64,000 nucleotides of DNA from Nocardioides palaemonis (GTDB lineage Bacteria > Actinomycetota > Actinomycetes > Propionibacteriales > Nocardioidaceae). The stretch is taken from NCBI RefSeq assembly GCF_018275325.1, contig NZ_JAGVQR010000001.1, positions 372,001 to 436,000 of the forward strand, read 5' to 3'. Positions 1-8,409 of the stretch are shown here, one piece after another (the stretch's first letter is position 1; the number at the start of each line of letters is the position of its first letter). Under the pieces are notes generated by a model that was not told the DNA's origin, ran no database searches, and saw only the letters and a program-made list of their open reading frames with translations. A program made the translations under genes and the position numbers.

Positions 1-174
1 GCCGGCAGCTACAACGACAACACCAGCGGTGCAGGCAACGTGCGGGTGCAGTTTGCCGGCCCCGTCTCCAGCTTCGACCTCACCTACTGGAACAACATCG
101 GTTCCTTCAGCGGCGTCGACCGCAACCAGGGCGTCTTCCTGACCGGCATCACCTTCGACTACCAGCCCTGCTGA
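1..174 (+). CDS. C-terminal fragment of a secreted Tat-type protein (paralog of the next gene)
   Basis: The reading frame is open from the first base and stops with TGA at 172-174, so only the last 57 residues are in the window. It ends in TFDYQPC, closely matching the TFDYSPC end of the protein at 313-1104, and shares an FAGPVSSFDL stretch with LPGPLTSFQI there. This makes the two tandem paralogs. The function is not recognised; the composition (Ser/Thr/Asn/Asp rich, no charged helices, terminal Cys) fits an exported beta-sandwich protein. The start and signal peptide lie upstream of the window. Confidence 0.75.
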   Translation, partial: AGSYNDNTSGAGNVRVQFAGPVSSFDLTYWNNIGSFSGVDRNQGVFLTGITFDYQPC

Positions 175-218
175 GTCGCTCCGACCTACGGGCCGGAGCC
201 GGTCTGGACCTGTCCTGG

Positions 219-234
219 CGTTCCCTCAGGAACG
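219..234 (+). terminator. weak hairpin after the first gene
   Basis: A 6-bp stem (CGTTCC/GGAACG) with a CTCA loop lies 45 bp downstream of the first stop codon. There is no U-tract. It may end the first transcript, but the stem is short. Confidence 0.3.
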
Positions 235-312
235 GCGTACGCCGGCCGATGACCGCTCTAGCGCAGGCCGTGGAGGCCACCCCCGAGCACCGGGCCTGCG
301 TCGGAGACAACG

Positions 313-1104
313 ATGACGCTCGACCTCGACCACGACGCGCACCTGCGCCCCACACGCCGCACGATCACCCGCGCGGCCGCCTGGACCGTGCCCGTGATCG
401 CCGCTGCTGCGACGGCGCCGGCGTACGCCGCGTCGCCGTGCGACGTGCGCATCGGCCAGGTCCTCGACTGGGACGGCGCCAACGCGTCGTTCAACCGGGC
501 CAGCAACACCGCCGCGACGCTCACGCTCGACCCGGACGGCTCGGGTCCGGTGCTGCCGATGACCCTCGACGTCGCGGCCGCCTACACCGGCAACATGAAG
601 CCCGGGTCGGAGACCGCGGGCTCCACCCCCAACCCGAACTTCCGCGTCACGCCGCGCGTCGGCGGGCTCGGCATCTCGGGCCTGAGCCTGTGGCAGGCGA
701 CGACGTCCAGCTCGCCGCAAGGGCTCAGCGACCTCGGCACCTACACGTTCACGTTCTCCAAGCCGGTGTCGAACCTCGAGTTCACCATCACCGACATCGA
801 CTCCCAGGACACCGACTTCCTGGACCTGCTGCGCATCAGCGCGAGCTACACCGTGCTCAGCAAGTCGTCGAGCATCCTCACGACCACCGACAGCCAGGGC
901 CGCGAGTACTTCTACCAGAGCTACTACACCAACGCGGTGGACAACGCTGAGGGCTCCGGCGGCAACCTCACGCTCCGGCTCCCCGGGCCGCTGACATCGT
1001 TCCAGATCGCCTACAGCAACTACGCGCGCAGCTTCGACAACACCCTCGACCAGGACCAGGCGATCTACGTCAGCGACATGACGTTCGACTACAGCCCCTG
1101 CTGA
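313..1104 (+). CDS. secreted protein with Tat signal, tandem paralog, unknown function
   Basis: The protein has 263 residues. An ATG follows a GGAG at 8 nt. The N-terminus carries a twin-arginine motif (RRTITRAAAW), then a hydrophobic stretch and an AYAA cleavage-like site near residue 40, so export by the Tat pathway is likely. The mature part is rich in Thr, Ser, Asn and Asp. It contains a segment (LSDLGTYTFTFSKPVSNLEF) like that of extracellular beta-sandwich domains that bind sugars or ions, and it ends in FDYSPC. The 174-base fragment upstream is a paralog in the same orientation. The biochemical function is not recognised; an extracellular or cell-surface structural or binding role is inferred. 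Confidence 0.8.
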   Translation: MTLDLDHDAHLRPTRRTITRAAAWTVPVIAAAATAPAYAASPCDVRIGQVLDWDGANASFNRASNTAATLTLDPDGSGPVLPMTLDVAAAYTGNMKPGSETAGSTPNPNFRVTPRVGGLGISGLSLWQATTSSSPQGLSDLGTYTFTFSKPVSNLEFTITDIDSQDTDFLDLLRISASYTVLSKSSSILTTTDSQGREYFYQSYYTNAVDNAEGSGGNLTLRLPGPLTSFQIAYSNYARSFDNTLDQDQAIYVSDMTFDYSPC

Positions 1105-1120
1105 CGACGGTCGCGCGTCG

Positions 1121-2010
1121 TCAGCGCGCCCAGACGTCGACGTACGGGACAGTGACGTGCCCGTCGCGCTGCTCCAGCAGCCACTGGGTCAGAGCGGTCA
1201 TCCCGTCACGCACCGCCTGTCCCGGGGCGAGGCGCACCATCTCCCGGCCCAGGTTGTCGAAGACCCGCAGCTCGCGACCGGAGGCGGCGAGCAGGTCGAT
1301 GAGCCGCGCGACGTCGTCGCGGTCGCCCAGGGTGCCGGCCGGGTCGTACTCGAACCACAGCGTCTGGCACGCGGAGGCGATCACGTCCCAGTGCTCCACG
1401 AGGACGTGGACGTCGAAGCCGTCGATGTCGCTCTTCCAGACCACCTCGTCGAAGGCGTCCGCGTCCTTCAGCAGCGCCTCGGGCGTGATCCAGTCGGTGA
1501 TCTCCGTCCCGTCGGCCTCGCTGCCCTGGAAGCTCCCGTGGAGTCGTTGGCCCGGAAGTGCACGCGGGAGCCGACCGGCCCCACGAAGCCCTCCAGCACC
1601 CGGCCGCGCGGGCCGAACTGCTCGAGGTTGTGCCGGGCGTAGGAGGCGAAGCCGGCGTCGCCCTCGACCGCGACCACCTCGATGTTGGGTGCAGCGGCGA
1701 GCACCTCGACCGCGGTGTCGCCCACGTTGGCGCCGACGTCGACCACGAACATGCGCTCGACCGGCTCGGCGAGCTCGCGCAGCACCGCGCCCGCGTAGGT
1801 GTCGTAGGTCGGGTCGCGCCGCTGGTAGAAGGGCAGGTCGTGGCCCGGGGGGAGCAGGACCGGGTGCCCGCCGATCACGTGGGACTGCTCCTGCCCGCGC
1901 ACGACCCGCCAGCGTCGGCGGACCGGGTTCAGGCCGTATCCGGCCATGCGGGAGATGAAGCGTCGCTTGCGCATGCTGGCCATGCGGGAGATGAAGCGTC
2001 GCTTGCGCAT
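1121..2010 (-). pseudogene. FkbM-family methyltransferase, broken by one frameshift
   Basis: Two reverse frames together make an FkbM-type SAM-dependent methyltransferase. The upstream part (2010 down to about 1540) holds the SAM-binding motif VVDVGANVGDTAVEVLAA and VVAVEGDAG. The downstream part (about 1536 to 1121) continues with SFQGSEADGTEITDWIT and WKSDIDGFD, the usual C-terminal half. They join if one base is restored near 1536 (ACGGGAGC, where ACGGGNAGC would keep frame). The N-terminus contains a perfect 36-bp tandem duplication. The gene is therefore a pseudogene or carries a sequencing error. The alternative start at 1974 removes one duplicate copy. Family members O-methylate sugars or glycolipids; the substrate here is unknown. 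Confidence 0.75.
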
Positions 2011-2013
2011 GCT
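1942..2013. repeat. perfect 36-bp tandem duplication (2 copies)
   Basis: The unit at 1942-1977 is repeated exactly at 1978-2013. On the minus strand each unit encodes 12 in-frame residues (SMRKRRFISRMA), so the duplication extends the N-terminus of the FkbM-type methyltransferase without shifting its frame. The absence of any mismatch suggests a recent slippage or recombination event. Confidence 0.95.
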
Positions 2014-2098
2014 GAGGGCCACGACCGGCAGCCTAGGTGGTGGCGAGCGGCGGGGTACGGCCCTTGTCGATGTCGGTGCCGGGGAGTAGGACAGGCGC

Positions 2099-3406
2099 AT
2101 GACCTCTCGGGAGCACACCCCCTGCACCTTCATCCCGCCCTGGCTGGCCGAGCGGGTCGGGCAGGCCCAGGCCGCCGACGACCGCGCGCTGCGCGAGCGG
2201 CGGGCCAGCGCCGACCGCGCCGTGCGCCCCGCGCTCGCGGCGGACGCCGCGGCCTGGACCGTGCACGACGCCGGCTCGACCACCGAGCTGCCGGGCTCGC
2301 CGGCGCGGCGGGCGGGCGAGGACGCCACCGGTGACGTCGCCGTCGACGAGGCGGCCGACGGCATCACCGCGACCCTCGCGATGTGGGCCGAGGGCTTCGG
2401 CCGCAGCTCCTTCGACGACGCGGGCGCCCCGGTCAGCCTGACCGTCCACTACGGCGTCGACTACGACAACGCCTTCTGGGACGGCACCCAGCTCGTCTTC
2501 GGCGACGGCGACGGGCGCGTGTTCGAGCGGTTCACCAAGCCCGTCGAGGTGCTGGCCCACGAGTTCGGCCACGCGGTCGTCGAGCACACCTGCGACCTCA
2601 CCTACTCCGGCCAGTCCGGCGCGCTCAACGAGTCGGTCGCCGACGTGTTCGCCTCCTGCCTCAAGCAGCGGCTGCGCGGTCAGGACGCCGCCGAGGGCGA
2701 CTGGCTGATCGGCGAGGGCATCTTCACGCCGTCCGTCCAGGCTCGTGCGCTGCGCGACATGGCCGCACCCGGCACGGCCTACGACGACCCGGAGCTCGGC
2801 GCCGACCCGCAGGTCGGGCACATGGACGACTACGTCGACACCACCGACGACAACGGCGGCGTCCACCTCAACTCCGGCATCCCCAACAAGGCCTTCCAGC
2901 TCGCTGCCGTCGCGATCGGCGGCAGCGCGGTCGAGGGAGCCGGCCGCATCTGGTACGCCGCGATCTCCGGCGGTGACGTGCCGTCCGACGCGGACTTCGC
3001 CCGCTTCGCCGCCGCCACCGTCGCGGCCGCCGGCGACCACGCCGACGCCGTCACCGGCGCGTGGGAGCAGGTCGGGGTCCGCCCCGGCGCCGCCGCTCCG
3101 GGGACGTCCCCCGGCACCGCTCCGGCCGGCCGCCGGCTGCGGGTCGAGCGCAGCGGCGGGTTCGCGGGCCGGACCGAGACTGCTGAGGTCGACCTCGACG
3201 ACCCCGCGGTCGCGGACCTCCGCCCCTTGGTCGACGGGGCGGGCCTGACCGACCTCGGCGGCTCGGTCTCGCCGCCGAAGCCGGACATGTTCGTCTACAG
3301 CTTCCGCCTCGACGGCGGCGAGGCGGTCCGGGTGCCCGAGCACCTGCTCACCGCGAGCCAGTCCGAGCTCGCCCGGAGGATCCTGCGCGGAGGCGGGGAG
3401 TCGTGA
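2099..3406 (+). CDS. M4 (thermolysin/protealysin-type) metalloprotease with C-terminal emfourin-like domain
   Basis: This 435-residue protein is a zinc metalloprotease of peptidase family M4. HEFGH lies at residues 154-158 and the third zinc ligand Glu at about 178 (NESVAD), the same 24-residue spacing as in thermolysin. DNGGVHLNSGIPNKAF carries the transition-state His. No classical signal peptide is seen, and the short N-terminal propeptide-like segment (CTFIPPWL) is typical of protealysin-like intracellular or non-classically released enzymes. After about residue 345 there is an extra domain (LRVERSGGFAGRTETAEVDL to the end) resembling emfourin, the protealysin inhibitor. It overlaps the macrodomain gene by 4 bp, so translational coupling is likely. 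Confidence 0.9.
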   Translation: MTSREHTPCTFIPPWLAERVGQAQAADDRALRERRASADRAVRPALAADAAAWTVHDAGSTTELPGSPARRAGEDATGDVAVDEAADGITATLAMWAEGFGRSSFDDAGAPVSLTVHYGVDYDNAFWDGTQLVFGDGDGRVFERFTKPVEVLAHEFGHAVVEHTCDLTYSGQSGALNESVADVFASCLKQRLRGQDAAEGDWLIGEGIFTPSVQARALRDMAAPGTAYDDPELGADPQVGHMDDYVDTTDDNGGVHLNSGIPNKAFQLAAVAIGGSAVEGAGRIWYAAISGGDVPSDADFARFAAATVAAAGDHADAVTGAWEQVGVRPGAAAPGTSPGTAPAGRRLRVERSGGFAGRTETAEVDLDDPAVADLRPLVDGAGLTDLGGSVSPPKPDMFVYSFRLDGGEAVRVPEHLLTASQSELARRILRGGGES

Positions 3407-3906
3407 CCGCTCGGGTCACCCTCGTCGAGGGCGACATCACCGCCCAGCAGGTCGACGCCGTCGTCAACGCCGCCAACCGGTCGATGCGCGGCGGGCTCGG
3501 GGTCGACGGCGCGATCCACACCGCCGGCGGGCCGGACGTCCTCGCCGACTGCGTACGCCGCTTCCCGCACGGTCTCGAGACCGGACAGGCCGGCTGGACC
3601 ACCGCGGGCCTGATGCCGGCGCGCTGGGTGATCCACGTCGTCGGTCCCGACTGGACGCGTGGCCAGCGCGACCGGGGCCTCCTGACGTCCTGCTACTCCG
3701 GCGCCCTGGCCGTCGCCGACGAGCTCGGCGCCCGCTCGGTGGCGTTCCCGCTGGTCAGCGCCGGGGTCTACGGCTGGCCGCGCGACGACGCGATCCGGGC
3801 CGCGGTCGACACCCTGCGCACGACTGCGACCGACGTGGAGGAGGCGCGCATCGTCGCGTTCGGCCGCCGGGCGCACGACGAGGTGGCCGCGGTGCTGGAG
3901 GCCTGA
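3403..3906 (+). CDS. macrodomain protein, O-acetyl-ADP-ribose deacetylase type
   Basis: The 167-residue protein is a single macrodomain. The N-terminal VNAANRSMRGGLGVDGAIHT loop and the PLVSAGVYGWP loop are the ADP-ribose-binding signatures of the YmdB/MacroD-like group. Members hydrolyse O-acetyl-ADP-ribose or remove ADP-ribose from proteins. The GTG start overlaps the protease stop (GTGA), so the two genes form an operon. A sirtuin, which makes O-acetyl-ADP-ribose, is encoded elsewhere in the window at 20943-21818. Substrate preference cannot be read from sequence. Confidence 0.88.
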   Translation: MTARVTLVEGDITAQQVDAVVNAANRSMRGGLGVDGAIHTAGGPDVLADCVRRFPHGLETGQAGWTTAGLMPARWVIHVVGPDWTRGQRDRGLLTSCYSGALAVADELGARSVAFPLVSAGVYGWPRDDAIRAAVDTLRTTATDVEEARIVAFGRRAHDEVAAVLEA

Positions 3907-3957
3907 CCCCTCCCTGTGGGTGTCCGGGGCGGCCGCGCGCCGCAGTACGTTCGCCGC

Positions 3958-4953
3958 ATGCCCCGACTCCGGCGTACCTCTCCCGACCAGCCGGGCTGGA
4001 CGCGGCGGCGCGCCGGCAGGGGTTTCACCTACCTCGACCAGGACGGTCAGCGCCTCGACGCGGAGCAGGTGCAGCGCTGCAAGGACCTCGTCATCCCGCC
4101 GGCCTGGCAGGACGTGTGGATCACGCCGCACCCCAACGGCCACCTCCAGGCCGTCGGCACCGACGACGCCGGCCGGCGCCAGTACCTGTACCACCCGCAG
4201 TGGCGCACCAGCCGCGACGCCGCGAAGTTCGACCGGATCCTCGGCTTCGGCAAGGCGCTGTCGAAGGCCCGCGAGCGGGTCCTGGCCGACATCGGCTCCG
4301 ACGGGATGACCCTGGAGCGCGCGTGCGCCGTCGCGGTCCGCCTCCTCGACCTCGGCTACTTCCGCATCGGCAACGACGTCTACACCGACACCAACGGCTC
4401 GTTCGGGCTCACCACGATGCTCAAGGAGCACGTCTCGCGGCACCGGGGCGGGCTGCGCTTCTGCTTCGTCGGCAAGTCGGGCGTCGAGCACTGCATCGAC
4501 ATCGACGACCCGGCCGCGATCGACGCCCTCGACGTGATGCGCCGCCGGCGCGGGGGCGGCGACGAGCTGCTGGCGTGGAAGGACGGCACGACCTGGAAGG
4601 ACCTGTCCTCCTCCGACGTCAACGACTACATCCGCTCCTGCTTCGGGATCGAGGCCACGGCGAAGGACTTCCGCACCTGGCACGCCACCGTCATCGCGGC
4701 GGCCGCACTCGCGGAGACCGACGAGCCGGGTGGGACCAAGGCGTCGCGCAAGCGGGCCGTCTCCGCAGCGATGAAGGAGGTGTCGGAGTTCCTCGGCAAC
4801 ACCCCGACCCTCGCGCGCACCTCCTACGTCGACCCCCGCGTCGTCGAGGCCTACGAGAAGGGGCGCACGATCACCGTGCGGACGACGTACGACTCGGTCG
4901 ACGCCCGCCAGGCCGCGCTCGAGCGGGCGGTGCTCAAGCTGCTCAAGTCCTGA
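3958..4953 (+). CDS. DNA topoisomerase IB (poxvirus/bacterial type)
   Basis: A 331-residue type IB topoisomerase that relaxes supercoils through a 3'-phosphotyrosyl intermediate. The N-terminal bacterial domain (GFTYLDQDG, IPPAWQDVWI) is followed by the catalytic domain (KFDRILGF, YFRIGNDVYT, FGLTTML) and the Tyr nucleophile in TSYVDPRV at residue 290. The start at 3958 is preferred over in-frame codons upstream because TACGTT at 3946-3951 lies exactly 6 nt before the ATG, the leaderless pattern seen repeatedly in this window. The length agrees with bacterial family members. Confidence 0.92.
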   Translation: MPRLRRTSPDQPGWTRRRAGRGFTYLDQDGQRLDAEQVQRCKDLVIPPAWQDVWITPHPNGHLQAVGTDDAGRRQYLYHPQWRTSRDAAKFDRILGFGKALSKARERVLADIGSDGMTLERACAVAVRLLDLGYFRIGNDVYTDTNGSFGLTTMLKEHVSRHRGGLRFCFVGKSGVEHCIDIDDPAAIDALDVMRRRRGGGDELLAWKDGTTWKDLSSSDVNDYIRSCFGIEATAKDFRTWHATVIAAAALAETDEPGGTKASRKRAVSAAMKEVSEFLGNTPTLARTSYVDPRVVEAYEKGRTITVRTTYDSVDARQAALERAVLKLLKS

Positions 4954-4954
4954 C

Positions 4955-4985
4955 CGAGGAGCCCGCCGAGCCGGCAGGCTCCTCG
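4955..4985. terminator. bidirectional terminator hairpin between topoisomerase IB and serC
   Basis: A 9-bp perfect stem (CGAGGAGCC at 4955-4963, GGCTCCTCG at 4977-4985) lies between the convergent stop codons at 4953 and 4998. A smaller GCCG/CGGC stem is nested inside. There is no U-tract, as is usual for actinobacterial terminators. Confidence 0.65.
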
Positions 4986-4997
4986 ACCGTCAGTGGC

Positions 4998-6128
<1,131 letters not shown>

Positions 6129-6229
6129 TCACGTGGATCACGGTGGATGCGGAAGGGCGGTCCTGACGACGCTGTCAGCGCGCCTATTCTGTCACCCGCG
6201 CGCACGCGCCGGACGACAGGGGACGAAGC

Positions 6230-6661
6230 ATGGACGACCGCACCACACCGGGACTGGCGAACCAGTCGAGCGTACGCACGGCGTTCCGCGTCCTCGGCCC
6301 CGTGATCCTGCTCGTCGGGCTCGGCTTCGTCGTCGTCGGCTTCGTCGACTTCTTCGGGTCGATGAACTCCTTCCAGGGCCCGGACAAGTTCTGGATGCTC
6401 TTCGTCGGGCTGCCGGTCCTGTTCGTGGGCGGTGCCCTCACCCAGGCCGGCTACGCCGGCACCGCCGCGCGCTACGTCGCCGGCGAGACGATGCCGGTGG
6501 TCAAGGACTCCGCCACCTACCTCAGCGACGGTCGCGGCATCGCCGGGATCGGCCGCACCGAGGAGGCAGCCGCCGCCACCGGCCCGTACTGCCGCCAGTG
6601 CGGCACCCGCAACGACGCCGACGCACGCTTCTGCGACTCCTGCGGGCAGTCGCTTGCCTGA
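6230..6661 (+). CDS. membrane protein with C-terminal zinc ribbon
   Basis: The 143-residue protein has two hydrophobic segments (about residues 22-45 and 57-80) separated by a short FFGSMNSFQGP loop. It ends with a zinc ribbon, CRQCG then CDSCG, of the double-CxxC type common in small actinobacterial membrane proteins. A TATTCT at 6184-6189 could serve as its -10 box. The zinc ribbon should face the cytoplasm if the usual topology holds. No specific function is recognised. The stop overlaps the start of the acetyltransferase gene. Confidence 0.75.
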   Translation: MDDRTTPGLANQSSVRTAFRVLGPVILLVGLGFVVVGFVDFFGSMNSFQGPDKFWMLFVGLPVLFVGGALTQAGYAGTAARYVAGETMPVVKDSATYLSDGRGIAGIGRTEEAAAATGPYCRQCGTRNDADARFCDSCGQSLA

Positions 6662-7139
6662 GACCGACGGCTGGGTCGTCGAGCGCCGGTCGATCACCCA
6701 CCCCGACGCGGCCGCGCTCGTCGAGGCGGTCCAGCAGGAGTACGTCGCGCGCTACGGCGGGCGCGACGAGTCGCCCGTCGACCCGCGCGACTTCGAGGAC
6801 CCGCTCGGCCGGTTCTTCGTCGGCTACCTCGACGGGGAGCCGGTCGCCACCGGGGCGTGGCGTCGCAGCCCGGTGCGGGCGCTCGGCGCCGACGTCACCG
6901 CCGAGGTGAAGCGGATGTACGTCGTCCCTGCGGCCCAGCGTCGCGGCCTCGCGCGCCGGATGCTCGCGCACCTCGAGGCGACCGCCGCCGCGGAGGGCAT
7001 CGAGGCACTGGTCCTCGAGACTGGCATGAAGCAGCCGGAGGCGATCGAGCTCTACCTCTCCTCCGGCTACGAGCCGGTCCCGGGGTTCGGGCACTACTGC
7101 GGCTCCGAGCTGAGCCGCTGCTTCGGCCGCCGGATCTGA
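6654..7139 (+). CDS. GNAT-family N-acetyltransferase (TTG start)
   Basis: A 161-residue acetyl-CoA-dependent acyltransferase. The acetyl-CoA site is EVKRMYVVPAAQRRGLARRML (V-x-x-x-x-R/Q-x-x-G-x-A type), followed by LVLETGMKQPEAIELYLSSGY, typical of GNAT enzymes. The only sensible start is TTG at 6654, overlapping the preceding zinc-ribbon stop by 8 bp. This implies translational coupling and explains why longer frames upstream are spurious. The substrate cannot be assigned. Confidence 0.85.
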   Translation: MPETDGWVVERRSITHPDAAALVEAVQQEYVARYGGRDESPVDPRDFEDPLGRFFVGYLDGEPVATGAWRRSPVRALGADVTAEVKRMYVVPAAQRRGLARRMLAHLEATAAAEGIEALVLETGMKQPEAIELYLSSGYEPVPGFGHYCGSELSRCFGRRI

Positions 7140-7260
7140 CCTCCCTCGGGCCCCTTGCGAACTACACATCTGTACTTCTCGCGAACCCCGGACACCCCGT
7201 TTCCACCGCGCCTACGGTCGCTGAGGCACATGGGGTTGCCGGGGAAGGTGGGACGAGGTC

Positions 7261-7881
7261 ATGGGTGTGGTCGGACGACTGGTCACGGTGATCGTCGCCG
7301 GCGTCGTGATGACGTCGGGCGCGGTCACGGCGGCCTCCGCCGCCGACGGCGGACCCGACCGGCGCACGGTCACCAGCTCCGCGCCGTACCTCATGCCGGT
7401 CGAGGACTACGCCTCCTACCAGCCGCAGACCAGGTGCCGGCAGACGCCGAAGCCGGGCATCCTGATGCTCGCCGACTGGCTCGTCGCCCGCGGCGGCGGC
7501 TACGGCCCGATCAGCCGGTCCTGCTCCGGCGGGGGCACCAGCGAGCACAAGGAGTCGCGCGCGTTCGACTGGCTGCTCGACGCCACCGACCCTGCCGACC
7601 AGGCGCTCGCCGCGGCGATGCTCGACGAGGTGTTCGCCCCGGACGACACCGGCGAGCCTGCCGCGCTCGCACGCCGGATGGGGATCATGTACGTCATCTG
7701 GGACGACACGATGTACGCCTCCTACGAGCAGTTCCGCGCCAAGCCGTACCTGAGCTCGAGCTGCCGGTCCAAGCGCCGCTGCTCTCCCACGCTGCGCCAC
7801 CGCGACCACGTGCACGTCTCGCTCACCCGCCAGGGCGCCAAGGGCCTCCTGTCCTGGTACCTCGCCCAGCCCGTCGGCTGA
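7261..7881 (+). CDS. secreted protein with ARB-07466-like (peptidase M15-fold) domain
   Basis: The 206-residue protein has a signal peptide (hydrophobic residues about 8-27, ending ASAA). The exported domain carries SEHKESRAFDWLLDA and HRDHVHVSL, the His/Asp metal-site motifs of the ARB-07466-like C-terminal domain related to D-Ala-D-Ala peptidase/M15 folds. Four Cys residues (RC, SC, SCRSKRRC) may form disulfides. Peptidoglycan binding or hydrolysis outside the cell is the likely role. Family members are widespread in actinobacteria, often fused to other wall domains, whereas this one stands alone. Confidence 0.75.
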   Translation: MGVVGRLVTVIVAGVVMTSGAVTAASAADGGPDRRTVTSSAPYLMPVEDYASYQPQTRCRQTPKPGILMLADWLVARGGGYGPISRSCSGGGTSEHKESRAFDWLLDATDPADQALAAAMLDEVFAPDDTGEPAALARRMGIMYVIWDDTMYASYEQFRAKPYLSSSCRSKRRCSPTLRHRDHVHVSLTRQGAKGLLSWYLAQPVG

Positions 7882-7916
7882 AGGTCACGCTCCACCTGCC
7901 GACGTAGGCTCGTCGC

Positions 7917-8372
7917 ATGGAGCGAGGCCTGATGCTCAACGACGGCGACTGCGGCTTCTGCATGCGCACCGCGGCGCTCGTGCCGCGCCTCGGGGTGGAC
8001 ATCGACGCCTCGACCATCCAGGCCGTCGATCTCGACGCGCTCGGCGTCGACCCGGCACGCGCCGAGGTGGAGATGCCCTACGTCCACCCCGACGGCCGCG
8101 TCGACTACGGCCACCGGGCGTTCGCCGCGATCCTGCGCACCGGCCCGCTGCCCTGGCGCCTCGTCGGGCGGCTCATGACGACCCGACCCGTCGACCCGGT
8201 GGCGCGGCGGGCGTACCACTGGATCGCCGCGAACCGCTCGCGCCTGCCGGGCGGCACGCCCAGCTGCGCGCTTCCTCCGGTGGTCGAGGAGGGACGGAGT
8301 CCCGTCACGAGACCCGCCCACCCCGGTGGTCGAGGAGGGACGAAGTCCCGTCACGAGACCCGGGTCTCGTGA
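7917..8372 (+). CDS. DCC-family (DUF393) thiol-disulfide oxidoreductase-like protein with repeat-derived tail
   Basis: The 151-residue protein begins with NDGDCGFCMRT, the DxDCxxC motif of the DUF393/DCC family, a predicted thioredoxin-like group. The family domain ends near residue 120 (GGTPSCALP). The remaining 31 residues, from PVVEEGRSPVTRP onward, are translated from two copies of a 36-bp intergenic repeat, and the TGA stop sits in the inverted end of that repeat. TAGGCT at 7905-7910 lies 6 nt before the ATG, so the mRNA is probably leaderless. The native C-terminus was probably shorter before repeat insertion. Confidence 0.82.
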   Translation: MERGLMLNDGDCGFCMRTAALVPRLGVDIDASTIQAVDLDALGVDPARAEVEMPYVHPDGRVDYGHRAFAAILRTGPLPWRLVGRLMTTRPVDPVARRAYHWIAANRSRLPGGTPSCALPPVVEEGRSPVTRPAHPGGRGGTKSRHETRVS

Positions 8373-8375
8373 CGG
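8279..8375. repeat. two 36-bp B-type repeats plus a 28-bp perfect palindrome
   Basis: Copies at 8279-8314 and 8325-8360 start GGTGGTCGAGGAGGGAC and end GTCCCGTCACGAGACC, differing at one base (CGGAG versus CGAAG). Each has an inner GGGAC/GTCCC hairpin. At 8348-8375 the right end meets its inverse, forming a perfect 28-bp palindrome centred between 8361 and 8362. The repeats lie inside the 3' end of the DCC gene. Related copies occur at 55895-55968. Confidence 0.93.
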
Positions 8376-8409
8376 CCGCTAGGCGACCTCCTCGACCAGC
8401 GAGGGCCGG

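Noticed and set aside
2830..3288. Minus-strand 152-codon frame in the M4 protease
   Set aside because: Ser/Pro/Ala-rich shadow opposite catalytic motifs of the protease.
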